From Phaeosaccion multiseriatum (lineage: Eukaryota; Ochrophyta, other classes), in the NCBI GenBank assembly GCA_965112735.1, contig OZ218961.1, positions 992,001-1,056,000 of the forward strand: a stretch of 64,000 nucleotides of DNA. The letters are read 5' to 3'. Below, piece after piece: positions 11,743-53,206 of the stretch (position 1 is the first letter of the stretch; the number at the start of each line of letters is the position of its first letter). Under the pieces are notes generated by a model, which saw only the letters and a program-made list of their open reading frames with translations, did no database searches and was not told the origin of the DNA. The translations under genes were made by a program, and so were the position numbers.

Positions 11743-14112
11743 TTGTTGGTGTGTTTCGTGGGCTGCAGTAAAGGATAGCGCAGCAGTAGCAGCAGTAGAA
11801 GGTGGTGGAGGAGGGGGGTTTACATGTCTTGCGCTGCCGTGGTCTTTCCTGTTACACTTGTTCGCAAAGGATGGTTTGCAAGTCAAAGGGAAAAAGCAGT
11901 AACCAGCGTCGGTACCCACACTAGTAGGAGTAGTAGTAGTAGTAGTAGTAGCAGCAGCAGCAGCAGTGACAGCAGCAGTCGGAACCAGGGAAGCGATGGA
12001 GTAGAGGCAGGGACTGTGATGGGGGAGGGGGGGCTGGCAGCAAGGTGTGCCGAGTGAGCGGGGCTGAGGGCACTTACTTGCTCGTGTTGCAGCACCTCCA
12101 TCAGCCTTCATCTACCTGGTGTATCACCAACTGCTTATGGTGTGTGATATGAGGCGCGCTCTTGGGTGTAGAGAAATAGAATAGGGGGAGATTCTTTCCG
12201 CAATTGAGTCGACTGACTCAGCTCGTCTGACTGCTGCCTGTCTGATGATGTGTTTCATCTAGTCCACGCTATTGTTAGTAGGAGTAGCAGAGGGAGGCAA
12301 GAGGAGGTTGGGGAGCAGCACCAGGAGGAGGAGGAGGCGAAGGAGAAGAGCAAGAAGCAGGAGTGGCAACTCTGTGAATAGACGACCAACACACACACAC
12401 ATATCCCTCATGCGCGCATACATCCAAACTCCAGAAACCTTCCTAACCTTTGCTACTACTCCTTCCCCATCCCCCCTTGACACTCCGTGTTTGTTTGGTG
12501 TGGTGTGGTGTGGGGTGGGGTGGCATGGCGTGTCGACAGGTGGGAGAGGCGGTGGCCATAACCGTGGAGGATGAGGAGGCGTATGCTGCCTTCGTGGCGG
12601 CGGACAAGCAGGGGGAAATCGACCTTACGGGGCTGGCGGGAGCGGCAGGAGGGGAAGGAGGGGGAGGAGCAGCAGCAGGAGGAGGTGGAGGAGGAGGAGG
12701 AGCAGCAGCAGCAGCAGGAGGGGGAGGAGGAGGAGGTGGCGGTGGTGGAGCAGTTGGTGCTGCGGTGGAGGAGGCGTTTCTATACATGCCGGCGGCACGC
12801 CATTTGGCCCAGTCCAGGGGTATCGACGCGTCCGCTCTTGAGGGCAGCGGGAGGGACGGCCGCATCACCAAGGGAGACTTGATCACCGCCCTGGCAGAGG
12901 GCACGCAGTTCCCTCCTCTACAGGCAGCAACAGCATCAGCATCATCATCATCATCATCGTCGTCGTCGTCGTCGTCGTCCCCGTCTACCTCGTCTCCACA
13001 AGCAGCAGCAGGAGCAACAGCAACAGCAGGAGCGGCATCACCCGCTCCTCCTGCACAGAGGGTGCCTCCTCCCCCCTTCTCCTTCCCCACCATCGAGGCC
13101 GAGGAGGGGTCGTACGAGGATATTCCCGCATCCAACATGCGCAAGATTATCGGTCGACGCCTCACAGAGAGCAAGGCCACCGTGCCACACTACTACGCCT
13201 CTGTGGAGTGTGAGATTGACGAGGTGATGCGTTTCAGAAAACAAATGGCCACCGATCACGGCATCAAGGTGGGTGGGTGGGTGGGTGGGTCGGTGCGTGG
13301 GCGGACGGGTGTGTGGGTGTGTGGTGGATGCATGCGTGCGTGCGTGCCTGCGTGGATGGAAGGAAAGTTTGATGAGGGGGGGGGGGGGTGTTGCTACAGA
13401 AGATATGTGTTTGTTTTGATCGACGATCACGCACGCACGTTCACACACACACAAACACAAAGCTCTGAAATGCGCAAGGGCAGGGGGTTTACATGTTTCC
13501 TTTTGCTCATGCTCCGCGATGACACGCACGCACGCGCGCGCGCAGGCACGCACATGTCAACCCCTGAACCTGTCCTCCTCCTCCGTCCTCCCTCCCCCCC
13601 TCCTCCTTCTATCCCGCCCCTCCCCCCCTCCTTGTCCCTCTCTCCCTCCCTCCCCCTCTCCCTCCCTCCTCCCACCCACCCTTCCTCGCTCCCCGAACAA
13701 CAACAATAACAACCACCCCGACTCACAGATTAGCGTCAACGACATTGTAATCCGCGCTAGCGCACTCGCCCTGCGCGATGTGCCCGAAGCGAACGCATCA
13801 TGGGACCCTAAGAGCGGCTCGGTCAAGACAGACAAGGACAGAGCCATTGACATATCCGTAGCAGTTGCCACTCCGGCCGGCCTTATTACGCCAATTGTGA
13901 CGGATGTGGACGGTCGAGGGCTTGTGGACATTAACGCGACTGTGCTTGACCTTGCCACCAGGGCGAAGGACAACAAGCTCAAGCCGGAGGAGTTCCAGGT
14001 TAGAGGCGTATGGAGAGGGAGGGAGGGAGGGAGGGAGAGAAGGAGGAAGAGAGGGAGGGACGGAGTCAGTGGTGGGTGTCAGGTGGTGAAGTCACCATGC
14101 CTTTCCTTTGTT

Positions 14113-14148
<36 letters not shown>

Positions 14149-14842
14149 CATTACTTTCTTGCTTCTCGTGCATCGAATGCACCAATTCGAAAACATCTGT
14201 GGCACTTCACTCACTTCCACGTTCCGTCGTTCATTCTTTCGTTCCTTCCTTCCCTTCTTTCACCTTCCCTCCTCCTCCGTTCCTTCCTCCATCCATCCAT
14301 CCTTTCCTTCTTTCCTCCTTCCTCTCCTCTCCTCCCTCCTCTCCCCCCTTCCCCTCCCATCCCGTCCCCTCCACAGGGTGGAAGCTTCACTATCTCCAAC
14401 CTGGGTATGTTCGGCATTAGCGAATTCTCCGCCGTCATCAACCCCCCCCAGGCGTGCATCCTTGCCGTGGGAGGGGGTATCAAGAGCGTGTTGCCGGGCC
14501 TTAAGGAGCCTGGGATGGCGGTGGACGACAAAGTGGTAAGTGCGACAAGAACAAGCTTGATACTGTATCCTTATCTTATCTCACTCCCTTCGTGTACAGT
14601 TGGTTGTTTGACCACACCTGCCCCCCCTGCCGTCGAAGCCCTCGTCGGAAAGAACCACACACACGTCATTTCGGTAACCGCCTTTCTGTAACCGCCTTTA
14701 TTATTGATAGGTGCCTCGGATAGCTACGGTGATGACGGCGAGGCTTTCGTCGGATCGGCGGGTGGTGGACGAGCCTGTTGCAGGCCTCTTTTTGCAGGCA
14801 TTTAGACACTACATGAGCCAGCCAAAGCTACTCATGCTGTAG
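11206..14842 (+). CDS. Mitochondrial pyruvate dehydrogenase E2-like / E3-binding protein (protein X-like)
   Basis: Exons 11206-11709, 12540-13268, 13729-13998, 14377-14535 and 14711-14842, all phase 0, giving about 597 residues. The start at 11206 gives an Arg/Leu-rich presequence typical of mitochondrial import. A lipoyl domain follows (ALSPTMEVGSIANW, lipoylated Lys in ETDKAT), then a Gly/Ala-rich linker, a peripheral-subunit-binding domain (PAARHLAQSRGIDASALEG, GRITKGDL), another linker, and the acyltransferase core (NMRKIIGRRLTESKATVPHYY, ISVNDIVIRASALALRDVPE, GGSFTISNLGMFGISEFSAV). The usual catalytic DHRxxDG motif reads DRRVVDE here, so the His is replaced by Arg. Protein X of animals has a comparable loss. 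It may therefore bind E3 rather than transfer acetyl groups. The stop codon lies in a tandem repeat. Confidence 0.88.
12122..12131 (+). other. TATCACCAAC motif in E2-like intron 1
   Basis: One exact copy of the dispersed 10-mer, inside a non-coding intron, so it is not constrained by protein sequence. Confidence 0.8.
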
Positions 14843-15003
14843 TAGTACACGAGCCAGCCAACGCTGCTCATGCTATAGCAGTTAGTAGTACACGAGCCAG
14901 CCAAAGCTGCTCATGCTTTAGCAGTTAGTAGTACACGAGCCAGCCAAAGCTGCTCATGCTTTGGTTGTACATGAGCCAGCCAAAGCGACTCATGCTCTTG
15001 GAG
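14810..15003 (+). repeat. Tandem repeat covering the E2-like stop codon
   Basis: Five copies of a unit built on GAGCCAGCCAAAGCTGCTCA, at spacings of 36, 43, 43 and 36 bases. Copy 1 encodes the last residues of the E2-like protein (YMSQPKLLML, stop 14840-14842). Copies 2-4 repeat the same coding-like sequence and stop downstream; copy 5 has lost the stop. Confidence 0.9.
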
Positions 15004-15503
15004 GGATGCTGGAGGAGGGATTGCTTCTCGGCTTCTCTCTTCTCTCTCCCCGGCGAGAAAATGGAGGGAGGGAGGCAAGGAAGGAGGGACTATCGAGACA
15101 ACTCGCTCGGACTTTGGAGGGAGAGCGACGGAGAAAGAGTTGAGTTAGTTTTATGAAGGGTAGGAGAAAATGGAAGGGCCTAATTTGGGCACGCACAGCA
15201 ATTGGTGATATAGTATAGCAGCTCTGTCCCTTCCTCTGTCGAAGCAAGGTGTACTTCCCCGTCTGCCCGCCCCAGGCGCCCTTGTCGATATCGATATGCT
15301 CGATGTTAAATCCATCGAGGTCAATCACTTCATACCTATATCTGGAGTAGTATTGACTACTTTGAGTACCCTTGGTCGGTCTGGGGGGGGGATGACTTGG
15401 AGGTCGAGTGTGGCGTTGATGTGTAGCACCACTGCTCGGCACTGCTCGACAACTGTGGTGGTGGAGTGCAGCTCCTTGGGCAGGGAGAGGGCGGGGGGGG
15501 TAC

Positions 15504-15722
15504 GTGTGTTGCGTGCGCGTGTGCGTGAGTGTGTGCGTATGTGCGTGTGTGGGTGTTTGTGGGTGTGTGCGTGAGTGTGTGCGTATGTGCGTGTGTGGGT
15601 GTTTGTGGGTGTGTGCGTGAGTGTGTGCGTATGTGCGTGTGTGGGTGTTTGTGGGTGTGTGCGTGAGTGTGTGCGTTTGTGCGTGTGTGGGTGTTTGTGG
15701 GTGTTTGTGTGTATGTGAGTGC
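15504..15722. repeat. GT-rich minisatellite
   Basis: About four copies of a ~45-bp unit made of GTGTGCGTGAGTGTGTGCGT and related GTGGGTGTTT blocks, between the convergent E2-like and SHPRH genes. The rest of 15004-15800 shows no gene. Confidence 0.85.
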
Positions 15723-15807
15723 AAGTGCTCTCCCCGTCCCACCCCTTCCATCCTTCGTACTGTAACAAACGCGGATGTGCTTTCGTTTGGTTTGGATGGA
15801 CTGATGT

Positions 15808-15926
15808 TTACTGTTCTGTAACTGTAAGAGGTCGAATACACCCTTGATGGACTGATGTTTACTGTTCTGTAACTGTAAGAGGTTGAATACACCCTGTTCT
15901 GTAACTGTAAGAGGTCGAATACACCC
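15808..15926 (-). repeat. Direct repeats immediately past the SHPRH stop
   Basis: Three copies of a unit containing CTGTTCTGTAACTGTAAGAG and then GTYGAATACACCC (plus strand), the first two with an extra GATGGACTGATGTTTA block. They begin 2 bases after the SHPRH stop (15929-15931), so they occupy the start of its 3' UTR. Confidence 0.85.
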
Positions 15927-15928
15927 CT

Positions 15929-33039
<17,111 letters not shown>

Positions 33040-33622
33040 CTTGAGAGGGAGATACGCCGTCTAAGATACGTCTAGGCTTAATTGACAAGGACACCTGCGT
33101 TCCTTGCGACCCTGTGAGCGTATATAGAGAGATTACTTGAGAGGAGAGAAGGGATTGATTCCATATGGAGGCCGGCGGGGGCCTCCTCCCCCCTTGACTT
33201 ATTCTTTGCTCGTGAAGTGCCATCCGCATCTCTCGTGGGGTCGGGCTCTGGGATCGAGCGAAAGTGCGCCTTGCTTCCTGGGGAAAGTAAACGGGCTCAA
33301 CCGCGGCGCCGGACCTGCACTCCCTCTCCCCGACCACCAAGAGGGGGAGTAACCGGCCTCTCGCGGGCCCCAGAGACACAGAGACACATTCACACGCACA
33401 CACACACATTCTGTTTCTTACGTGACTCCTATTCAGGTTAAATATATCCTCCTCTCCTCCATAATTGCGACCTCCGTGTGGGTAGCCGATATCGTAGCTG
33501 ATAGCTGACGCCAACAAAAGGCAGCAACAGGTCAAGGTTGGCTGACGTCGGCGGTAGCAGGTAGACACTCTTACAGTTTTCATCAGATGATGAAGACGAC
33601 TCTATGATTGCCTGTCTAGTCC
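33040..33622. other. Intergenic, presumed SHPRH promoter
   Basis: No coding region recognised. It contains a short CA-rich stretch near 33390-33410. It separates the SHPRH start from the end of the FNIP-like gene; both are on the minus strand. Confidence 0.5.
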
Positions 33623-34960
33623 TCAGTCACTCTCCTCCTCAGCCTCCTCCTCCTCCGCCTCCTCCTCCTCCTCCTGCTGCTGCTCCTCTTGCTCCTCTTG
33701 CTCCTCCTGCTCCTCCTGCGCCTCCTCCTCCTCCCCTACGAAGAACACCACCTCAAGGCCCTCGGGCAGCTCGTCAGGGAGCTCGTAACCCTCTGGAACC
33801 ACGAGTCGCTCCAGCCCTACAGGCAGATTCGGTAGTGGCTGCGTGTACTCCGCTCCCAGCTCCAGAGTCCGAAGAGAGGCAGGGAGAGTCAATGGTTGAT
33901 TGAATACAGACGATTCACCAAACTCCACTGAGTCCAAAGCGTCGGGCAGAAGTACGTCACGATTGAAGGCTGCGCCAAATACGACCTTGCGCAGCGACGA
34001 GGGAAGGGTTATCCCAGAATCAAACTCAATGCCTAGCTCCAACTCCTCCAGAGCATCGGGTAGAATCACATCAGCCTGGTCGAAGCCCCCCCCAAATGTT
34101 ATCCTTCTCAGCGATTGAGGGAGGTCCACTGATTTATTGAATGTGGAATACTGAGCAAAGCTCAGCTCTCGGAGGCTGCGAGGAAGCTTGACCCCTCCAT
34201 GGAACATCTCTCCAAAATGCACGCTCTCAAGCCAGTTGGGAAGGTGCACCGCAGGGGAGTTGAAAAAGTCCCCCAGGCGAATATGCTTCACCGAGGGAGG
34301 GAGCACTCTCAGCGCTGCCTTGACAAGGGCAGTGTCCCCGTTTAGACAGCAGCCACATGGCCCCAAAAGGCCCAGTGATGCTGCGGTCACACGAAATACA
34401 CGGACAGCCCCTTCGCCTCCTCCATCTCCGCCATCTTTGAACAGCCTGCTGCTCCTCCTTCTTGGCCTTTGGAGGTGCTGGCTCTGCCCCTCTTCAGACG
34501 CAGGAGCTGTAGATGACGCCCCTCCTTTCGACGGTGCAAGCTCGAGCCGTTGCTGGTGCTCGAGCATCGTCAAAATCCGCTGCTGCACAGGCTTCCGCAT
34601 CTTGCAGTTGAGTTTCACTCGCCTCCCCGCCACAGCGTCCACCTCTCTGCACAGGCCCCATAGACTCCTGAAGGAGCCCACATTCGCCACCAGCAAGCTC
34701 AGCACCTCCACCCCGTCCCAGTTTGCTGCCTTGGTATTGGGAGCTTTCGTGCGCCTCTTTGACCCAGAAGAAGAGGGGGGGCTCGTCACTACTGCTGCTG
34801 CTGCTGCTCCTGCTGCTCCTGCTGCTCGTCTCTTACGCCTCTCCATCTTCCTCTTGCCCTTCTTTTGCTCAAACGAGGCCGTACTTAGAGGTAAAGGGTG
34901 AGGAAGGATGCTTTGCCCTCGTATGTCATCGACATTTGTGAGCAGTATATCGACGAACAA
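33623..34960 (-). CDS. FNIP-like repeat protein, intact paralogue
   Basis: Single-exon gene of 445 residues. The N-terminus is basic (KGKRKMERRKRR) with an Ala/Ser linker. A conserved head follows (WDGVEVLSLLVANVGS, LWGLCREVDAVAGRRV, PVQQRILTMLEHQQR) that matches the broken gene at 6113-7361 almost word for word. Then come about eight repeats of LPxSLRxxxFGxxFNxxVxLPDxLExxEFG type, ending in a Glu/Gln-rich acidic tail. The repeats resemble FNIP/LRR solenoids and suggest protein binding. The head region could be a degenerate F-box-like module, but I cannot confirm that. The start at 34960 is the first Met; 34846 (MERRKRR) is an alternative. Confidence 0.82.
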   Translation of the reverse strand: MFVDILLTNVDDIRGQSILPHPLPLSTASFEQKKGKRKMERRKRRAAGAAGAAAAAVVTSPPSSSGSKRRTKAPNTKAANWDGVEVLSLLVANVGSFRSLWGLCREVDAVAGRRVKLNCKMRKPVQQRILTMLEHQQRLELAPSKGGASSTAPASEEGQSQHLQRPRRRSSRLFKDGGDGGGEGAVRVFRVTAASLGLLGPCGCCLNGDTALVKAALRVLPPSVKHIRLGDFFNSPAVHLPNWLESVHFGEMFHGGVKLPRSLRELSFAQYSTFNKSVDLPQSLRRITFGGGFDQADVILPDALEELELGIEFDSGITLPSSLRKVVFGAAFNRDVLLPDALDSVEFGESSVFNQPLTLPASLRTLELGAEYTQPLPNLPVGLERLVVPEGYELPDELPEGLEVVFFVGEEEEAQEEQEEQEEQEEQQQEEEEEAEEEEAEEESD

Positions 34961-35489
34961 TATCCTCCTCCCCCTCCCTCACTTGGACTATCTCTCAATA
35001 GGTATAACCAATTCTCCCCATTCGTCTCTCCCTCTTCCTTCCTTTCCCTCTCTCTATGCCTCTATACTACACTTTGGGCAATGCCACCGTCAGGGCCGCC
35101 TCCCGGCGTATCTGGGACTGAAATCTTGCGTGGGCAATAGTAAAGAATGTGGAATGGTTGCAAACACGTGCCTATTCGATCGGTGTCCAAAGATGTGCTT
35201 CGCCTCTCCTCTCCTCTCCCCTCCTCTCCTCCTATGGGATATTCCCTCCTCACCTTCCCTGCCTGCATGGCCACCCCGGTCCTGACACCAGTTAACAAAG
35301 ACGACACCTCAAGCCCCCGTCCCCGCCCCCCCCCCCTCCACCTCTCCCACAGCTACTTACTACCTTTACGGCATGCCACCACAGGGGCTTCTCGTTTTAT
35401 GCCTACGAGCACCGTTACGTCCTACGTCAATGACATCCACGCAGACACCAAGATGCATGCATGTGTTTCAGCACTATACGGTATCACTC
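34961..35489. other. Intergenic between FNIP-like and WD-repeat genes
   Basis: Nothing coding recognised; it should hold the FNIP-like promoter and the WD-gene 3' UTR. No repeats of note. Confidence 0.45.
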
Positions 35490-45809
<10,320 letters not shown>

Positions 45810-46854
45810 CCTGGAATACCAGCGTTTGCCCTGTCCTCTCTAAGGACCACCCTCCCGTGCTCCGCGCCTTGCTGACGCCTGGTATGAGAAGGAGGAGGGA
45901 AAAGGGGAGGGGCGGAAAGAGCGCCAGAGAGCACAAAGACAGGGAGAGAGGGAGAGAGGGCCGTTAGACTCGTCCATTTCGGAGGGAGTGGAGAGGGTAA
46001 AGAGGGATAGAGTGTCAAGCAAGCTCGGTGAAGGTCCCCCGCGCAGGCAACGCAAGCAACTTACGGTGAAAAGGACAATCATGAGCAGTGACCAGAGGAA
46101 CAACGAACAAGTGCAAGGGCCGATCGAGCAGCCAAGTGATTTCGCAAGCCCCTTGCCGGAGCAACCGAACAATAATTTCTCATACCCTCTCAGTCCGCAC
46201 CGTCTTTCCAGAGCACACAACAGCCGCGAGACCTTTATCAACCAGGCACTGTTGCAGGCACTGTTGCAGCAAAAATCTAACAGCTGCTCGATCCGCTCTC
46301 GGTACGCACCGTCTTCCCACTCGAGAGCCAGAGAGGATTCGAAGAACCGTATTTACGGTGAACAATGCTGGACAGTTACGATGCGCTTTGTGGCCTCTCC
46401 TTATTTTATCGCTTTCCCTCCTCTTTTCAAATCAAATCACATCCAAATCCCAAATTGGAATCCAAATTGAGGTTTCAATTTTTTTCCCCCTCATTTCCCT
46501 CTCCTTTCTCTCCCTCCTTTCCCCTCTTTCTATCTACAACAGTGATGCCAGACCAAGCGGGCCTTGAAGCTGAGCCTTCAAGATACCTTGCGTCCTAAGA
46601 CTGAGAAAGTGCTGTCGGCCAAGCTCGGCCGGAGCAAGCAGCTCTTGGGGGAGTACGTTACCGGTGAGGCGGCACGTTGCGATGACCTGTGACGTGACTC
46701 AGAGGCCTGCCTCTCCCTTTCTGCATCTCCCTCTCCCTCTCCCTCTCCATGTCCCCCCATCTTCGCTTTTCCCCTTCTCTCGTGGCACTCCTACTTCATC
46801 TTTTCCCCTTCTTCGATCCTTCTTCAACCCACGCACCCGCTCTCCGTGCTTGCG

Positions 46855-46893
<39 letters not shown>

Positions 46894-46955
46894 GCTGCAT
46901 CGCAGTTTTGCATCGTGCCTTGTTGCCGCGGTGCCAGTTTGGTCGACGCTGAAAG
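45810..46955. promoter_or_regulatory. Divergent intergenic region, WD-repeat gene and histidine kinase
   Basis: About 1.15 kb between two divergent genes, so it should contain both promoters. It holds a repeated CGCACCGTCTT block (46198 and 46305) and a repeated TTACGGTGAA (46062 and 46354). A (CTG)n run lies near 46857-46890. A possible unassigned exon is described separately at 46552-46660. No core element could be assigned. Confidence 0.4.
46552..46660 (+). other. Possible orphan exon
   Basis: After an acceptor-like GATGCCAG the sequence is open as TKRALKLSLQDTLRPKTEKV and LSAKLGRSKQLLGEYVT, then a GTGAGG donor. The composition is coding-like, unlike its surroundings. It could be an exon of a small plus-strand gene; I could not connect it to another exon in phase, nor to the histidine kinase. 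Confidence 0.3.
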
Positions 46956-50927
<3,972 letters not shown>

Positions 50928-50954
<27 letters not shown>

Positions 50955-51032
50955 CAGGAGCACATTGGCAGGAGCACATTAACAGGAGCATATTGGTAGG
51001 AGCACGTTGGCAGGAGCACGTTGGCAGGAGCC
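50928..51032 (+). repeat. 14-bp tandem repeat over the histidine kinase stop
   Basis: About seven copies of CAGGAGCACATTRR with small variants. The last codons (EHMAGAH) and the stop at 50952-50954 are inside the array. Confidence 0.88.
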
Positions 51033-51803
51033 GGAGCCTCCCCCCTGATCCCCTGCCCCATATGCCTCTCTCGCACCAGCTGACAAGTTACAAGGCCCCT
51101 TAGTTTTGGTAGTCGCAGGGGTGACTAACGTTGTGCACCCGCTGCTTTTATCTCCGCAATAGTTTTGGTCGTCGATATTAATTATGTCTCATTCCCTAAT
51201 GTCGTGGTGGGTGTAGAATTGTCTGTGTCTGATGACCTGTGGGCACGAACGTTCGTCCCGTTGACACCGCACTCTTTCTCCGATCGGAGGCGTTGTAGCG
51301 CGGCAAGGCTCTTACGGCGCATGATTGCCTCTTGACAGACAAACGCATACTCCAATCACAAAGGTGGCGGACATTGGCGTGGAGGAACTGCAGTTCCTCG
51401 ATATATATATATATATATATATATATAATGTATATAAATTTTTTCTTCCTCTTGTCTTTAATTCCTTTTTCCCTATATAAGTACTTCTATTGTGTGTTTC
51501 ATGTACGTATAACTGACAGGTTATAGGAATCAAGAAGAAGAAGAAGAATGTGTACCTCGAGGTGGCCCCCTCCCTCCCTCCAGCCCACACCCCATGTAGC
51601 CAATAGCCGTCTTGGCTCCCTCCCAGCAAGGCTCTCGTGGGAGGGTAGGGTGATTGAGAAGCATTCCAGGACGGGAATATGTCCAGCTAGACATGCGGCG
51701 CTCCCCGAGTACGAGTCAAGTTGTGCATTCCCGTCGTCCGATAACAACCACTTCAATAAACATACATATTATATTACGATAGTATATATATTATAATGAA
51801 GGA
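51033..51803. other. Intergenic after the histidine kinase
   Basis: No gene recognised. There is a (TA)n run at about 51401-51427 and a run of AAG near 51533-51547. The composition is more AT-rich than elsewhere. Confidence 0.45.
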
Positions 51804-52083
51804 ATCGGCTCCAGGCGAGGTTTCTCGGGCCCCCGATAAAGCAGAAGCCCGCGGCGGCCTGCGGCCGAAAGTAAGAAGCCTGCGGCTGGCCTGCGGCCAG
51901 AAGCCTGCAGAAAGTAGCGAAAAGCCTGCCAAGTCCCCCATTTTTCTCCCAGCCTGAGAAGCCTGAAGCCTGACCACTGGCCTGCGGCCAGAAGCCTACG
52001 CTGGCCTGCGGCCAGAAGCCCGAAGCCTGGAGGGGGCTACGGCCCAGAAGCCTAAAGCCCGAGAAACCTCGCCTGGAGCCGAT
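51804..52083. mobile_element. MITE-like inverted-repeat element B
   Basis: A 280-bp segment with perfect inverted ends of about 27 bp: ATCGGCTCCAGGCGAGGTTT then CTCGGGC at the left, its reverse complement at the right. The interior consists of repeated GCCTGCGGCCAGAAGCCTG-like blocks, themselves palindromic (CTGGCCTGCGGCCAG). No ORF. No convincing target-site duplication was seen, although the right flank is AT-rich. Confidence 0.68.
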
Positions 52084-52978
52084 AATATATCTCCAAGCGG
52101 CGTCCTCTTGCGCCAAGCTACACATGCGCGGTCGCCGTTCTCGTCCCATGGGCACGCACTACTCCTTGTCGGGAATGTCCGCTGAGCGCAGCCACATCAG
52201 TCTTTTCTCCCAGGACAGTCCTTACTAAGGAGGGCATTGCATACCTCGACATATCAGCAATATCCGTGTCGGGCAGCAACATTGAAGAGCTGGGCACCTA
52301 GCTGGAGCCGCTGCTGACTTGTGGCCCAGTTTCACGCACTCCACAGAGCGCACCACAGATGAAAAGGCTGTCTCCACTGCTGGATACAAAGCGGCGTGAT
52401 TCCTTCACTCCTCACACACACCTGGCGGAAAGCAGAAGTGTCCCTTTCCCACGTACCCCATAACTGCGTTGCGCAGCTCGAGCTGTGTCAAGACCTCGTG
52501 TCAAGCTTCAAATAGCAGCCCACTCCCCTCTCCGTGTGAAGCACTAGCATTAGCGCCACCCTGTCCTGCTGCTGCTGCTGGAGATCGCTTCATCCTCTCC
52601 TTCCACTGGTCCGTAGAGTCACGGGAAGCCCCCCACCCTGCTCCAGCGCCCTTCTCTGCTGTAGCCTCGTCTCCATAGTGTTTTAACAAGATGAGGTCAC
52701 TTGTTTGGGGATGGGGGAGAGGAGAGGTTTATGGATGGGCCATATGCGGAAGGCAGCAGGACGGCAGCCAGCAGCCCACAGCACCAGAGCTGCAGCAGAC
52801 ACACGAAAGATGATTAGGCAAGAGTCTATGAGTGATGAGCGGGGTTGGAGGAGGGGAAGAAAGAAGAAAAGGGGAAGGAAAGCGGGAAAGCTCTGGCCAG
52901 TTGTGAGTGTCTTTTTGGAGTCAAAGGACTCAAAGGACACAGCTCCACTCCAGCGACGCCTTGTGCCCGTTGCGGGTT
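52084..52978. other. Intergenic before the kinesin-like gene
   Basis: No gene supported. A short minus-strand frame at 52501-52689 (63 residues, Lys/Ala/Gly-rich) has coding-like composition but no match to a known motif and no partner exon. The rest is presumed promoter and 5' UTR. Confidence 0.4.
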
Positions 52979-53147
52979 ATGAATCCCGCCCAGCAGCAGC
53001 TCGCTTGGGGTCCCGACAGTTTCCGGTATGCAGCAGTTCCTCCTGAGCTTGTGCAGCTCGCTCAAGAGCTCAATGAGTGTGGTGGGGGAAGGGCCACCCT
53101 CGCCAAATTGGAAACCTTCCTTCTCATCGCCAAACATGACCACCTCC

Positions 53148-53206
<59 letters not shown>

